From NCBI GenBank assembly GCA_003167495.1, contig PMSX01000351.1, positions 31,929-95,928 of the forward strand: DNA of 64,000 nt, read 5' to 3'. Each line of letters starts with the position of its first letter. Positions within the stretch are counted from its first letter, which is position 1. This document shows positions 16,218 to 24,448 of this stretch, piece after piece. Origin of the DNA: Bryobacterales bacterium. GTDB lineage: Bacteria; Acidobacteriota; Terriglobia; Bryobacterales; Bryobacteraceae. The position numbers were made by a program, and so were the translations under genes. The notes beneath the pieces were generated by a model. It had not been told where the DNA came from, ran no database searches, and was given only the letters and a program-made list of their open reading frames with translations.

Positions 16218-17716
16218 ACGGTCACCGGGAGCATAAGAGCTTGCGGCAGAACGCGTCCGCTCGCGAGAGTCACAACGTTTTTCATCAGGTATTTCTGGCC
16301 AGCAAGTCCGCCCGCTAATCGCACCGTCGCGGTTGTCGTCGTGTTGCTTTCGACGACGACAGTAAAATCGCTCGGGATCTCCCAGGCGCTCGACGTGATG
16401 GTGTCGCTGCCGAGAACGGAGCTCCAATTGATCTGGAAGTCTTCAATCGATTCGGGGTCTTTAGGGTCGCAAGTAATCATGGTTCCTTCTACGGCGGTCG
16501 ACATGCGCGCGACGAGCGCGCCCGCCCACGTTCGCGCCCATAGCTCGGCTGCCCAGAATCGCTCCCAGAACTGCGCGAGTACGTGCTGGCCGAACTTGCC
16601 CAGATTCTTGAACGGCGTCAGCGCGTCGGCGAGCGTCACACTATCGAACAGCGCGAGCAGTTTCGCCTTCAGCGCGTGAATGCTATCGCTGAGCGCGAAG
16701 AGTTCGGCGAGCGCGAGCGAGGGCGCTTTCACGAGGTTTTCGATCAGCGCCAACGTTTCCGAGACGTTCTTGCCAGCAGCGCGTAGAACGCTATCGCTCA
16801 GCGCGAGCGCGTCGCTTAAGGCGCGCACGAAGCCGTGGCTATGGGTTAGCGCGTCGCCGAGCGCCAGATTGTCTAGGAGCGCGCGCGCCGTCGTTCGGGC
16901 GAAGGCCTCGACGAGCGAAAACGCATCGGTGCAGAGCTTCCCCGACCCGCGATGAATGGACTCGGCGAGCGAGAACGTCTCGGAGAGGGCGCGCGCCGTC
17001 GCTTTCGCTAGGTTCTCGATAAGTGAGAACGTGTCGGCGACGTGCTTGCCCGTTGCGCGACTCAGTGAATCGACGAGCGCGAGCGCGCTCTCCGCCAGAA
17101 GAAGATAGTGACCATGCGCGGTCACAATGGCGTCAGAGAGCGAGAACGTGTCGGCGAGGGTCCGCGCCGTCGCTTTGACGAAGTTCTCGACTAGTGAAAA
17201 CGTCTCGACGACGCTCTTACCCGTCGCGCGGCCGAGCGAATCGACGAGCGCGAAGGCAGTCTCGCTCAGTGCGAGTAGCTTCACCTTGTTGGCGATGAAG
17301 GATTCGACAAGCGAGAACGTCTCAAGGGAAAGCTGCTTTCCCGTTTGCCGCGCGAAAGCCTCCGAGATTGAGAACGTCTCGCTCGCGAACTTGCTGGGCT
17401 GCCGGCTCAAAGCGTCGCCAAGCGAGAACGTCTCGCTGAGCGCGCGGCCGAGGCCCTTAACCATGGTCTCAGTGAGTCCGTAGACTTCTCCGAAGACGAG
17501 CGCGGACAATCTCGTCAAACCCGCATCGACAAGTATGAGGGAATCGCTTGCGGCTTTGCCGGGATTCTTAACGAATGATTCGGCGAGCGTCAACGCGTCG
17601 GCGAGCGACTTCCCCGGCTGCCGGGTGATCGAGTCGGCGAGCGAGAACGAGTCGTTGAGCGAGGTCGTCCATGGCGTCCCGCCAGGCGGCGGGTTGAAGA
17701 GTAGAATCAGACTCAT
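16214..17716 (-). CDS. Repeat protein with fibre-tail-adaptor-like C-terminal domain
   Basis: A 500-residue virion protein. Residues about 22-374 consist of roughly 19 copies of an 18-20 residue unit with consensus [ED]xFSLx[ED][SA]xxRxxGKxLS. The C-terminal ~96 residues (405-500) form a separate beta domain: TCDPKDPESIEDFQINWSSVLG, then GSDTITSSAWEIP and SNTTTTATVRLAGG. That pattern matches the phage fibre-tail adaptor (Gp77-like) family. The repeats would give a regular elongated rod, so the whole could be a fibre or whisker with an attachment domain. It lies between DUF4054 and neck genes rather than at the baseplate. Confidence 0.75.
   Translation of the reverse strand: MSLILLFNPPPGGTPWTTSLNDSFSLADSITRQPGKSLADALTLAESFVKNPGKAASDSLILVDAGLTRLSALVFGEVYGLTETMVKGLGRALSETFSLGDALSRQPSKFASETFSISEAFARQTGKQLSLETFSLVESFIANKVKLLALSETAFALVDSLGRATGKSVVETFSLVENFVKATARTLADTFSLSDAIVTAHGHYLLLAESALALVDSLSRATGKHVADTFSLIENLAKATARALSETFSLAESIHRGSGKLCTDAFSLVEAFARTTARALLDNLALGDALTHSHGFVRALSDALALSDSVLRAAGKNVSETLALIENLVKAPSLALAELFALSDSIHALKAKLLALFDSVTLADALTPFKNLGKFGQHVLAQFWERFWAAELWARTWAGALVARMSTAVEGTMITCDPKDPESIEDFQINWSSVLGSDTITSSAWEIPSDFTVVVESNTTTTATVRLAGGLAGQKYLMKNVVTLASGRVLPQALMLPVTV
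16595..17653 (-). repeat. About 19 tandem 54-60 bp coding repeats
   Basis: The DNA encodes the [ED]xFSLx[ED] repeat of the preceding gene. Many copies share the core GAGCGAGAACGTCTC-like sequence on the plus strand (for example near 16970, 17140, 17300 and 17420). Units are 54-60 bases and diverged, so recombination between copies could change the copy number and thus the length of the fibre. Confidence 0.7.
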
Positions 17717-18406
17717 TTACGATCCGCAGCCGATCAACGTCATGCGTTGCAAAAAGGTCATGCCCCCGCCTCCGCCTACGACAACGCCCACCATGGCGAG
17801 CCCGGTCGGGTTGTATGTCGCGGTGAAGGTCTGCGAGAACGCGCCCGCTGTCGCTGCCGGCATCGAGTAACCGTATAGCTGAAAGTTCGTCTGCGTCGCG
17901 AGATAGATCTGCGTCAGCGTCGCCGTTCCCGAGGTCGTCGGCGCGGCCGAGTTGTAGTAGACGAACCCCGCCGTGATAATCAAGTCGTTCGCGGTGAGAG
18001 TGGTAATGCTGAGCGTTTGCGAATCGGTGTTGTTTGCGAGCACTCCGTAGACCTCAAAGGCTCCGCTGGTGGCAGTGCCGATCAAAGGCACAACGCCACA
18101 CGCGCCGATGTTCGCGTAGTTCGAGCTATTCGAAATCGAGATGGCGACGGAAGAGCCCGTCGGCGGCGCGAGCAAGCCAAAGATCCAGATCGTACCGTCG
18201 CTGCCGGAATTCGTAGCCGTCGCGAGAAATGTGGCGGCGGTCCCCCCTACGGTGACTGTCGGATTGATGGTCAGTCCGGAAGCGTTCGCGATAAAGAGAA
18301 GCACCGCTGTCGCCGACGCATCGATCACAGCATTGAACGAGTCGCTCCACGGATACGCCGCGACGGTGCGATTGAAAGTGGTGACCGTTCCAACCGAGAC
18401 GCTCAT
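17717..18406 (-). CDS. Beta-rich virion surface protein, unknown family
   Basis: A 229-residue protein rich in Thr, Ser, Ala and Gly. Strand-like segments such as ATAVLLFIANASGLTINPTVTVGG and GFVYYNSAAPTTSGTATLTQIYLA suggest an Ig-like or jelly-roll fold. It ends just before the repeat protein, 1 base away, so it is likely part of the same surface structure. No signal peptide or enzymatic motif. The identity is inferred from composition and context. Confidence 0.6.
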   Translation of the reverse strand: MSVSVGTVTTFNRTVAAYPWSDSFNAVIDASATAVLLFIANASGLTINPTVTVGGTAATFLATATNSGSDGTIWIFGLLAPPTGSSVAISISNSSNYANIGACGVVPLIGTATSGAFEVYGVLANNTDSQTLSITTLTANDLIITAGFVYYNSAAPTTSGTATLTQIYLATQTNFQLYGYSMPAATAGAFSQTFTATYNPTGLAMVGVVVGGGGGMTFLQRMTLIGCGS

Positions 18407-18407
18407 T

Positions 18408-19637
18408 TTATTTGTACTGGATGTTCACAACGCAGTCGCTTGCGCCGATGGCGGTCGTATCCGAATCGGCTATCGCGCCAGTGATGGCAAAGGCTATGCC
18501 CGTCGCGAACGCGATGCCGTTTGACACTTCGACGACGATGCCCGAGCCTGTCGCGTTGCCGGGCACCAGAAACGTATTGACGGGCGTATCCGTTCCGACG
18601 GTGGGTGAAGACGCTTTGTTATAAAGCTTCAGAAACCGCGCGCTCGCGTTTGTGTTGAACGCCTGAATATTGTAGACTTGCCCAGCGCTCGTCTTAACTG
18701 AGGTCGCATTTGTCGACGCCGCCGAGATCAGCTTCGTAGTCGTCAAACCGCCCGCCGTCGTAGGAATCTGGCTCGTCAGCCAAGGCGTTGTGTTCGCGGT
18801 GTTGCCGGGCTGAACAGTGCCAATCGCAGCAGTCCCCGCCGCGATGGTCGTCGGGATCGGCGTCCCGCTCGAAGAGCCTTGTACGACGAGTGAGCCCTTC
18901 GTCGCGCTCGCGGCGTTGGTACCGATGGGCTGCGAGAGCGTTCGATCCCAGCCGGTCCCGTTCCAAGCCATTTCGCAAGAGCCTGTATAAATTCCGTCAT
19001 TGTACTGGGAGTTGCCATCGGTCGAAAGGGCGGCAATGGTCGGAATCGCATTCGAGTTCGGATCAGCGATAGAGACACTGGTCTGCGCGTTCGATTCGGT
19101 CGCGGTGAGCTCGAAGAGAGTCGTCATCGCGGTAGCGCCGTTCGTCACGACGACGCGCCAATAACGAGCTTTGATTTGTCCGGAGAGGGTCGCCACGGTC
19201 GCGGCCGTCGTCACAGGCCCGGTGTTGACGGTGCGGAACATAGCTGACGTCGACGCGTCGTCTGTCTCCTGCAGATACCAATTTCCGTAAGTGATCGAAA
19301 CGTTTGTCGAGTAGAGCGCGAGCGCGACGAAGTTCGTTCCCGTCAGTTCGGTGTCTTGCCATGAGCTTGTATACGACGCGCTCGCAGTGAGCAGCGTCGT
19401 CGTTAAGATTTGCGTGCGCTTCTGAAGCGTTACGCTACCAGAGACGGGCTGCGTTGTCGCCGATGCGTCGACCTTCAGCGCGCCGCCGCTCGTCACGTTC
19501 GCGACGTTAGCGGCCGTCGTAGGATCAGCGACGCAGATGTTTTGACGCTCGACCGTATTCGCGCCGACCGTGAGTTCTGTCGTGTCGACCTTCAGCCCGG
19601 TCGAGTTCGGCGCGACTTGTACGTAGTTGTTAGACAT
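18408..19637 (-). CDS. Large Thr/Ala-rich virion surface protein
   Basis: A 409-residue protein dominated by Thr, Ala, Ser, Val and Asn with evenly spaced beta-strand-like stretches. Examples are GNWYLQETDDASTSAMFRT, ARYWRVVVTNGATAMTTLF and ARFLKLYNKASSPTVGTDTP. Similar domains occur in phage fibres and decoration proteins. It lies 1 base upstream of the next surface protein. Function is inferred as a structural or adhesion component. Confidence 0.6.
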   Translation of the reverse strand: MSNNYVQVAPNSTGLKVDTTELTVGANTVERQNICVADPTTAANVANVTSGGALKVDASATTQPVSGSVTLQKRTQILTTTLLTASASYTSSWQDTELTGTNFVALALYSTNVSITYGNWYLQETDDASTSAMFRTVNTGPVTTAATVATLSGQIKARYWRVVVTNGATAMTTLFELTATESNAQTSVSIADPNSNAIPTIAALSTDGNSQYNDGIYTGSCEMAWNGTGWDRTLSQPIGTNAASATKGSLVVQGSSSGTPIPTTIAAGTAAIGTVQPGNTANTTPWLTSQIPTTAGGLTTTKLISAASTNATSVKTSAGQVYNIQAFNTNASARFLKLYNKASSPTVGTDTPVNTFLVPGNATGSGIVVEVSNGIAFATGIAFAITGAIADSDTTAIGASDCVVNIQYK

Positions 19638-19660
19638 CTTGGTTTCTTAAACTGAAGCGA

Positions 19661-19849
19661 ATGAGCTTCTCCGTCATGCAATTCGCTGGCACGTCGCTGA
19701 TCGTCGCGGCGAGTCTTCTGCAAGCCCGCGCCGGGCACGCGCTTTCTTCCTGCCTACTAGGGTTGATCGGCGGGTTCTGCGCGGGCGTCTGGTTTGTGAT
19801 GAAGCTGGTCGAACGCGCTCGACTTCCGCGCGCTCGTCGAAGCGCTTAG
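19661..19849 (+). CDS. Small membrane protein on the opposite strand
   Basis: A 62-residue frame on the plus strand that fits the gap between two minus-strand virion genes, overlapping one by 4 bases. Residues about 7-24 and 28-48 are hydrophobic, giving one or two transmembrane helices, followed by an Arg-rich tail. A weak GAAG precedes the ATG. It may be a moron gene or chance; I recognise no family. Confidence 0.35.
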   Translation: MSFSVMQFAGTSLIVAASLLQARAGHALSSCLLGLIGGFCAGVWFVMKLVERARLPRARRSA

Positions 19850-20412
19850 CTCTGGTACTTGTGAGTCACGGTCAGAGAGTCCCCAGACGCCACGTTAATC
19901 GCGCTGAAGACTTGATGCGCGAGAAGGTTGCCGCCCGTCGTGGCGTTGTCGAGAATGCCTTCTTCCGTCACGGCAAACGAGGCTGTGAAGGTCCACGTTT
20001 TGACGAGCTGAGTCGTATCGTTCGTTACGGTCGTTGTGACCTGGCTCGCAGTCGCGGCGCCACGCGCGCCGCCGCCGGTCGTGATCTCGGTTTGCAGCGC
20101 GGTATCGGCCGCCGCGGCGGCGGTCGTTCCCGTCCCAATCGCGAGATTGACAAACGTCGAGTAGCTGCCCTGTCCGCTCATGCGGGCGTTGCCGGCGGCG
20201 TGTCCGACGTTGGTGATCAGATTGCAGTTCGCCAGCACGTAGACGTACAGCCCAGTGAGGAACGGCACGCGCGCTTCGCAGCCAGCGCGCCGCAGGCATC
20301 GACCGAGAAGGTTTTCTTCCCAGAGCATCTTAGACTTCCCTTGGGCGTCCGTGAGTTGAAAAAAGGTGTTGGCCTCGCGGCACAAAAGTCGATCAGAAAA
20401 CATTTTGAACAT
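19846..20412 (-). CDS. Putative virion structural protein
   Basis: A 188-residue protein next to the DUF4054 connector. The region FVNLAIGTGTTAAAAADTALQTE and KTWTFTASFAVTEEGILDNATTGGNLLAHQVF resembles phage structural proteins annotated as tail fibre-like or decoration proteins. An N-terminal Cys-containing helix region (about residues 1-65) precedes it. It is probably a surface protein of the head or neck. Confidence 0.6.
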   Translation of the reverse strand: MFKMFSDRLLCREANTFFQLTDAQGKSKMLWEENLLGRCLRRAGCEARVPFLTGLYVYVLANCNLITNVGHAAGNARMSGQGSYSTFVNLAIGTGTTAAAAADTALQTEITTGGGARGAATASQVTTTVTNDTTQLVKTWTFTASFAVTEEGILDNATTGGNLLAHQVFSAINVASGDSLTVTHKYQS

Positions 20413-20424
20413 TGCTCCTAGCAG

Positions 20425-20817
20425 TTAAAGAATTTGTATGCCGCCCGCGCCGATTAGGTGGGCGAGCTCAAAATAACGTTGGCCGTACGTGGTCTGGTTC
20501 CAGAAGCCCGCGCCCTCGATCAGCAGCTCGCTGTAGTCGTAGCTCGCGCTAAGATCGGCGGCGGCTTTCGCCGTCTGCAGCCCGACGAGTTGGCCGGGGG
20601 TCGCGCCCGCAAGAGACGCTGCGCGATCGCGCCCGGCGATCACGAGATAATGCGCGGTCAAGAGCTCTTGCGCGTTCGTGAGAAGAGTCGCCCAGCGGTC
20701 CGCGTTCTGAACCCGCGTCGTCGCGACGGTAAGCCAGAATGTGATCAGCGTATCGGGATAAAGCGACGGATCGGCGAACTCCGGAAAGTCCGCGCGAAGC
20801 TGGGCGACGGTAAGCAT
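20425..20817 (-). CDS. Head-tail connector, DUF4054 family
   Basis: A 130-residue protein. VAQLRADFPEFADPSLYPDTLITFWLTVAT and LLTAHYLVIAGRDRA, followed by a C-terminal FWNQTTYGQRYFELAHLIGAGG, are the standard DUF4054 pattern. These proteins form the connector ring below the portal. It starts 1 base before the end of the preceding gene and follows the capsid module as expected. Confidence 0.9.
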   Translation of the reverse strand: MLTVAQLRADFPEFADPSLYPDTLITFWLTVATTRVQNADRWATLLTNAQELLTAHYLVIAGRDRAASLAGATPGQLVGLQTAKAAADLSASYDYSELLIEGAGFWNQTTYGQRYFELAHLIGAGGIQIL

Positions 20818-21138
20818 TTATTTGACTTTCTTAGTGACGGCCGCGAGCTTCTCGTCGGCGGCTTTAATCTCTTCGGCGACCCTTGCTTCCGCCGCTTTCA
20901 GCTCGGCTGCTGCGTCCGCTTTCGCTTTCAGGGCGTCGGCTTCGGCTTTCGCGAGTTCAGCGTCGGCGGCACTGACGACGGGAGCGACGACGGCGTCTGC
21001 GTCGACGACGGTCGCATGCGCGAGCGTATGCCAGTGGGAAGCGACGGCGGCTTCTACTTTCTGAACGCCGACTTCGAACCATTGCGGCGTCGAGTTTAAG
21101 GTAAGCGCGAATCGTTTGAATACGTTGATTTGTTTCAT
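20818..21138 (-). CDS. Phage-associated protein, STY1053-like, with Ala/Lys helix
   Basis: A 106-residue protein from ATG 21138. The first ~40 residues (MKQINVFKRFALTL, then FEVGVQKVEAAVASHWHTLAHA) match the STY1053-type phage family found after capsid genes. Residues about 50-105 form a long Ala/Glu/Lys-rich helix, probably a coiled coil. The role is unknown, perhaps a head-completion or scaffold-like factor. Confidence 0.65.
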   Translation of the reverse strand: MKQINVFKRFALTLNSTPQWFEVGVQKVEAAVASHWHTLAHATVVDADAVVAPVVSAADAELAKAEADALKAKADAAAELKAAEARVAEEIKAADEKLAAVTKKVK

Positions 21139-21266
21139 GTTGTGGTGGGTTCTTTCCAGTCGAGTCACGCCCTAGCGCGCGCCTTCCTTACAACCGGGGA
21201 AAAAGAAAAAGGTTTGGCCCGGTAGGATGAGACGCGCGCGTGTTGGACGTTTCGTCGGTCGACGAA

Positions 21267-22322
21267 CTAGATGCCGTCTTCGTAGGCGGCAGTTTCGGTG
21301 TACGGAAACTCGACGACGCCGAGTCTTCCGAAATAGGTGGTGATTTGAAACAAGCTGCGATATTCGAGCGGTGTTCTTTGCAGAGGAACGAGCGGGAAGC
21401 GCACGCGCCGGCGATCCTTGGTGTAAGCGATCATACGGTCCTGGCTCGATGAGCCAGCGCCCTTCAACCACTTGAGCGGCTGAATGTTCAGCGGCTTGCC
21501 ATTGATCGAATTCGAGATGGTGTTCTGCTTCAGAAATTCGAGCAGGGAAATATTACCCGCGCTCGATACTTTTGTAGAGACGAGCAGCCCGAACTGATAA
21601 GGCGGGATCCGCAGCTCGGACGGGCAAACCGCCCAGCCTGCGTTCTGCCACGCGGTTGTCAAGAGATTGTTCACGTCGGTGGTGATCTCATTGGCTGCGG
21701 TGTTGCCGCCTCCGGTGTCGTCAGCGATCTTCAGCGCCCAAGTGGTGTGGGTGGCCGAGTCGGCGGTGGCGTTGATGACGGTCACACCAGCGTTGTTGAC
21801 GAGCCCGGTATAGCCGAGGTTCACGTCGCCGATGTAGACCATCTCGTCGATGTCCATTTGGTGCTTCAGACGAATGCCTTCGAACTTCTGAACGTCAATC
21901 GGTCGGCCGAGACGCTGAGCGCTTTCGAGCTCGGGGATCGTATAAGAGAGCTCCATGCCCCAGAGGGTCAGAGGGTTCGCTGTCTTGCCGATATCGAGCT
22001 GCATGGACGTGATGACGTTCGAGTCTTTGCCGATGAACGCCTTGCCGCCGTAGTTGCCGTAGGGGGTGTTGGTATTCACGCCAGCGACGCCGCCGGCTGC
22101 GGCGAACGTCGAGTTAGTGAAGCTCGACGTTTCATCAGCGATGGTGACGTCTTCGCGCAGATCGATATCCCGACCCCAAGTTACGTCGACGAGTGGAGCG
22201 TGCATCTCGGGATCGAGACGTTCCAGTTCGCCGATGAGGAACGCGCCCGTCGAGTCGACGGTCCGCGAATCAAAAGTGGTGAACCCGTCACGAGTGCGGG
22301 CTCTGCGATTTGCATTTTTCAT
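21267..22322 (-). CDS. Major capsid protein, DUF2184 family
   Basis: A 351-residue protein of the DUF2184 major capsid family (HK97 fold). Typical parts are SFLIGELERLDPEMHAPLVDVTWGRDI-like start, GMELSYTIPELESAQRLGRPID, and a C-terminal VRFPLVPLQRTPLEYRSLFQITTYFGRLGVVEFPY. It follows protease/scaffold (DUF2213) and cement genes in the canonical order. It would form the icosahedral head. Confidence 0.92.
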   Translation of the reverse strand: MKNANRRARTRDGFTTFDSRTVDSTGAFLIGELERLDPEMHAPLVDVTWGRDIDLREDVTIADETSSFTNSTFAAAGGVAGVNTNTPYGNYGGKAFIGKDSNVITSMQLDIGKTANPLTLWGMELSYTIPELESAQRLGRPIDVQKFEGIRLKHQMDIDEMVYIGDVNLGYTGLVNNAGVTVINATADSATHTTWALKIADDTGGGNTAANEITTDVNNLLTTAWQNAGWAVCPSELRIPPYQFGLLVSTKVSSAGNISLLEFLKQNTISNSINGKPLNIQPLKWLKGAGSSSQDRMIAYTKDRRRVRFPLVPLQRTPLEYRSLFQITTYFGRLGVVEFPYTETAAYEDGI

Positions 22323-22374
22323 GTTCTTTTTCGAAAGTTCCTTTGGTTGAATTTAAGAGCCAAGCTCAAGTGAG

Positions 22375-22905
22375 TTACAGGTTGTACGCGATCTCGCAGT
22401 TTCCGTTCGAGTCACATGCGCCAGTGAAGTACGCGTTGGTGAGCACGAAGTTGTTCGAAGAGTCGGCGGTTGCATCGAATGTCCCAACGTTGGTGTTGTT
22501 CGAGCTCGACACGGTGCGAACGTAGACGGCGGAATTCTTGGCGACGCTCGCGTAGCCGTAGTACACCTTTACGTTCAAATAGCCGCGCTTCAGAACGTTG
22601 CCGATACCGCTGGTGGGCGGCGTCGAAGTACCAAGCGGATCGGTGCCAGAGCCACCAGTCGTCGGGTAGGGACGAACATAGAGGCCGTAAACTGTGGTGT
22701 CGGCCGCCATGACTTTGCGGAAGTTCTTCGAGGTCGCGTCGATTACGCCAGGGACGCCGTACGCGGTCGGATAGTTGGTCGCATCGAGCTGAGCGGCTTC
22801 GACAGTCGCCTCAGTCGCGCGGTTGATGCTGCCAGGGATGCCAGAAGGCATTCTGTAGGTGAAAGCAACGTCCGTAGTGCGGGCGCGCCGAATGGTTTTG
22901 TTCAT
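22375..22905 (-). CDS. Capsid cement/decoration protein (Gp24-like)
   Basis: A 176-residue protein between DUF2213 and DUF2184 genes, the position of the structural cement protein Gp24. It starts MNKTIRRARTTDVAFTYRMPSGIPGSINRA, followed by YPTAYGVPGVIDATSKNFRKV, a pattern of phage cement proteins that bind capsid surfaces. The ATG at 22905 is preferred to longer frames because upstream residues would be inside the protease gene. Confidence 0.75.
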   Translation of the reverse strand: MNKTIRRARTTDVAFTYRMPSGIPGSINRATEATVEAAQLDATNYPTAYGVPGVIDATSKNFRKVMAADTTVYGLYVRPYPTTGGSGTDPLGTSTPPTSGIGNVLKRGYLNVKVYYGYASVAKNSAVYVRTVSSSNNTNVGTFDATADSSNNFVLTNAYFTGACDSNGNCEIAYNL

Positions 22906-22939
22906 AGTGAGTGTTTTCCTTTTGCTTTGATGGCGCGCC

Positions 22940-24148
22940 TTAGCTGCGCTTCCAGAACTCGCGGTTGGCCGCGTTGATGGCACTAACGGACTTGGAGATG
23001 CTCGCCGCGTTCTTACTCGCGTCGAAGGTCCCTGTTTTCTGCGCTCCGTTGTTTTGGAGGCGCACAATTTCGCTCGCTCCGACGAAGGCGCTGCGGATCG
23101 CGTCGCACGTCAGAGTTTTGAATTCGGGAGTCGCTCCCAGAAACGGCGTGACCGCATCGCGGTGCTTGCCCTCGAACGCAGTCTGTAAAGCTTTACGTCT
23201 CAAGCCGCAGAGCGCATCACTGGTCTTTTTCAGACCGCCCTTTGTCTTCGCGTCGACGGTAGGCATGTGCAGACCGGGCGAGAGGATTTCAGCGCGCGCG
23301 AATACGTCTTGCGCTTCGCTAACGAGGGCCGCGCTGTCGCCGGTCTTCGCTTCTTCTTTTTCGTCCTTGTCTTCCTCGTCTTCGTCTTTGCTCTTTTTAT
23401 CGAGAGCAGACACGCGAGCGTCGAGCGCAGTGATCTTGTCGAGGATCTTCGAAAGTGTGTCGGAGGTTTTCTTTTTCTCTTCCTCGTCGTCTTTCTTCTT
23501 CTCTTCCTCGGCTTCGGCGTCCTTGGTGTCCTTGTCTTCTTTGAGGGTCTTCTCGAACTCGGCTGCGTCGCCGGCTTTGAAAGCTGTACGCAGTCGGTCC
23601 ATCCAGGTTGTTTTTTTCATTGGGTCCTTGTCTCCTATTGCGCAGCGGGTACCGCAGCGTCCTTGTTCCACCAGGGCGAGATGATTGCCGAAAATATTCG
23701 TCTGTCTTCCTTGCCCCGGCTGAATCTCTTCGTAGTCCGCGTCATAGCCGCAGCTCACTTCGCGCAGGCCTGCGCGGACTTCTTTAATCGCGTCCGCGTC
23801 GGTGACGAGCAGATCGGCGATGAGCAGATCGTTGTCTGTCGCGGCGCCGCGGCGTACGTTCTGCACGATGCCAACGGCGAGCGTCCTCCAGTTGGCGGGC
23901 GTTACGTCTTCGCTCGGGTGATCGATGGTGAGCGGTTTGCCTTCGAAGCTCGCAATCGTATCGGGATGAAAGACAGCGGCGGCGTCGCGCTCGACGCGAA
24001 TCAGTCCGTCCTTGGCGGTGACCGGGATCTCGCCTTCGCCATAAATCATGGCGCCCGTGCGCGCGATGGCGACACCTTCGCAGAGCAGATAGCCTTCAGG
24101 CGTGAGACGTTGACGCGGGCCGAGCGATTCGGTTGTGTAGTAGCGCAT
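22940..24148 (-). CDS. Prohead protease with scaffold tail, DUF2213
   Basis: A 402-residue protein. The N-terminal ~180 residues are a DUF2213 protease: GEGEIPVTAKDGLIRV, then LTIDHPSEDVTP with probable catalytic H77, and REVSCGYDADYEE with probable S132. Residues about 195-285 are extremely charged (long runs of D, E, K) and helical, typical of an internal scaffolding part. The last ~100 residues form a globular end. Such fusions assemble the prohead, then mature it by cleavage. It lies upstream of cement and capsid genes. Confidence 0.88.
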   Translation of the reverse strand: MRYYTTESLGPRQRLTPEGYLLCEGVAIARTGAMIYGEGEIPVTAKDGLIRVERDAAAVFHPDTIASFEGKPLTIDHPSEDVTPANWRTLAVGIVQNVRRGAATDNDLLIADLLVTDADAIKEVRAGLREVSCGYDADYEEIQPGQGRQTNIFGNHLALVEQGRCGTRCAIGDKDPMKKTTWMDRLRTAFKAGDAAEFEKTLKEDKDTKDAEAEEEKKKDDEEEKKKTSDTLSKILDKITALDARVSALDKKSKDEDEEDKDEKEEAKTGDSAALVSEAQDVFARAEILSPGLHMPTVDAKTKGGLKKTSDALCGLRRKALQTAFEGKHRDAVTPFLGATPEFKTLTCDAIRSAFVGASEIVRLQNNGAQKTGTFDASKNAASISKSVSAINAANREFWKRS

Positions 24149-24166
24149 GGATTACAGTCGTTCTAA

Positions 24167-24445
24167 ATGGAGATCGAACTTCGCTCGAAACAAGAAATTC
24201 AGGCCGCCCATGATCGGCTCGTCGCGATCATCGTCGGCGACGTGCCAAAGCCGTATGAAAATCCGCACTGGCTGACGAGTCTGCGCATTTCCGCGTCGGT
24301 CTTATGTTGGGTGCTGAAGCACGATCACAACAGCTCGTTTGCAGAAACTCTAGATGAGATCGACGCCTTCCTCGCCGCGCGGGGCATCGTTCTACAGGAC
24401 AGCGGACGGCTGCAAATTCGAGGCGATGACGCGATGACGAAATGA
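24167..24445 (+). CDS. Small phage protein on the opposite strand
   Basis: A 92-residue frame on the plus strand, filling the whole 300-base space between the protease and minor head genes. The sequence looks like a folded helical protein (IELRSKQEIQAAHDRLVAII, then ASVLCWVLKHDHNSSFAETL). No Shine-Dalgarno is obvious upstream. Its coding strand is opposite the late operon, so if expressed it would need its own promoter inside the protease gene. Unknown function; possible moron. Confidence 0.55.
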   Translation: MEIELRSKQEIQAAHDRLVAIIVGDVPKPYENPHWLTSLRISASVLCWVLKHDHNSSFAETLDEIDAFLAARGIVLQDSGRLQIRGDDAMTK

Positions 24446-24448
24446 GGA

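Noticed and set aside
22906..23067. Longer N-terminus for the cement protein
   Set aside because: Extra 54 residues would lie inside the protease gene and look like shadow sequence.
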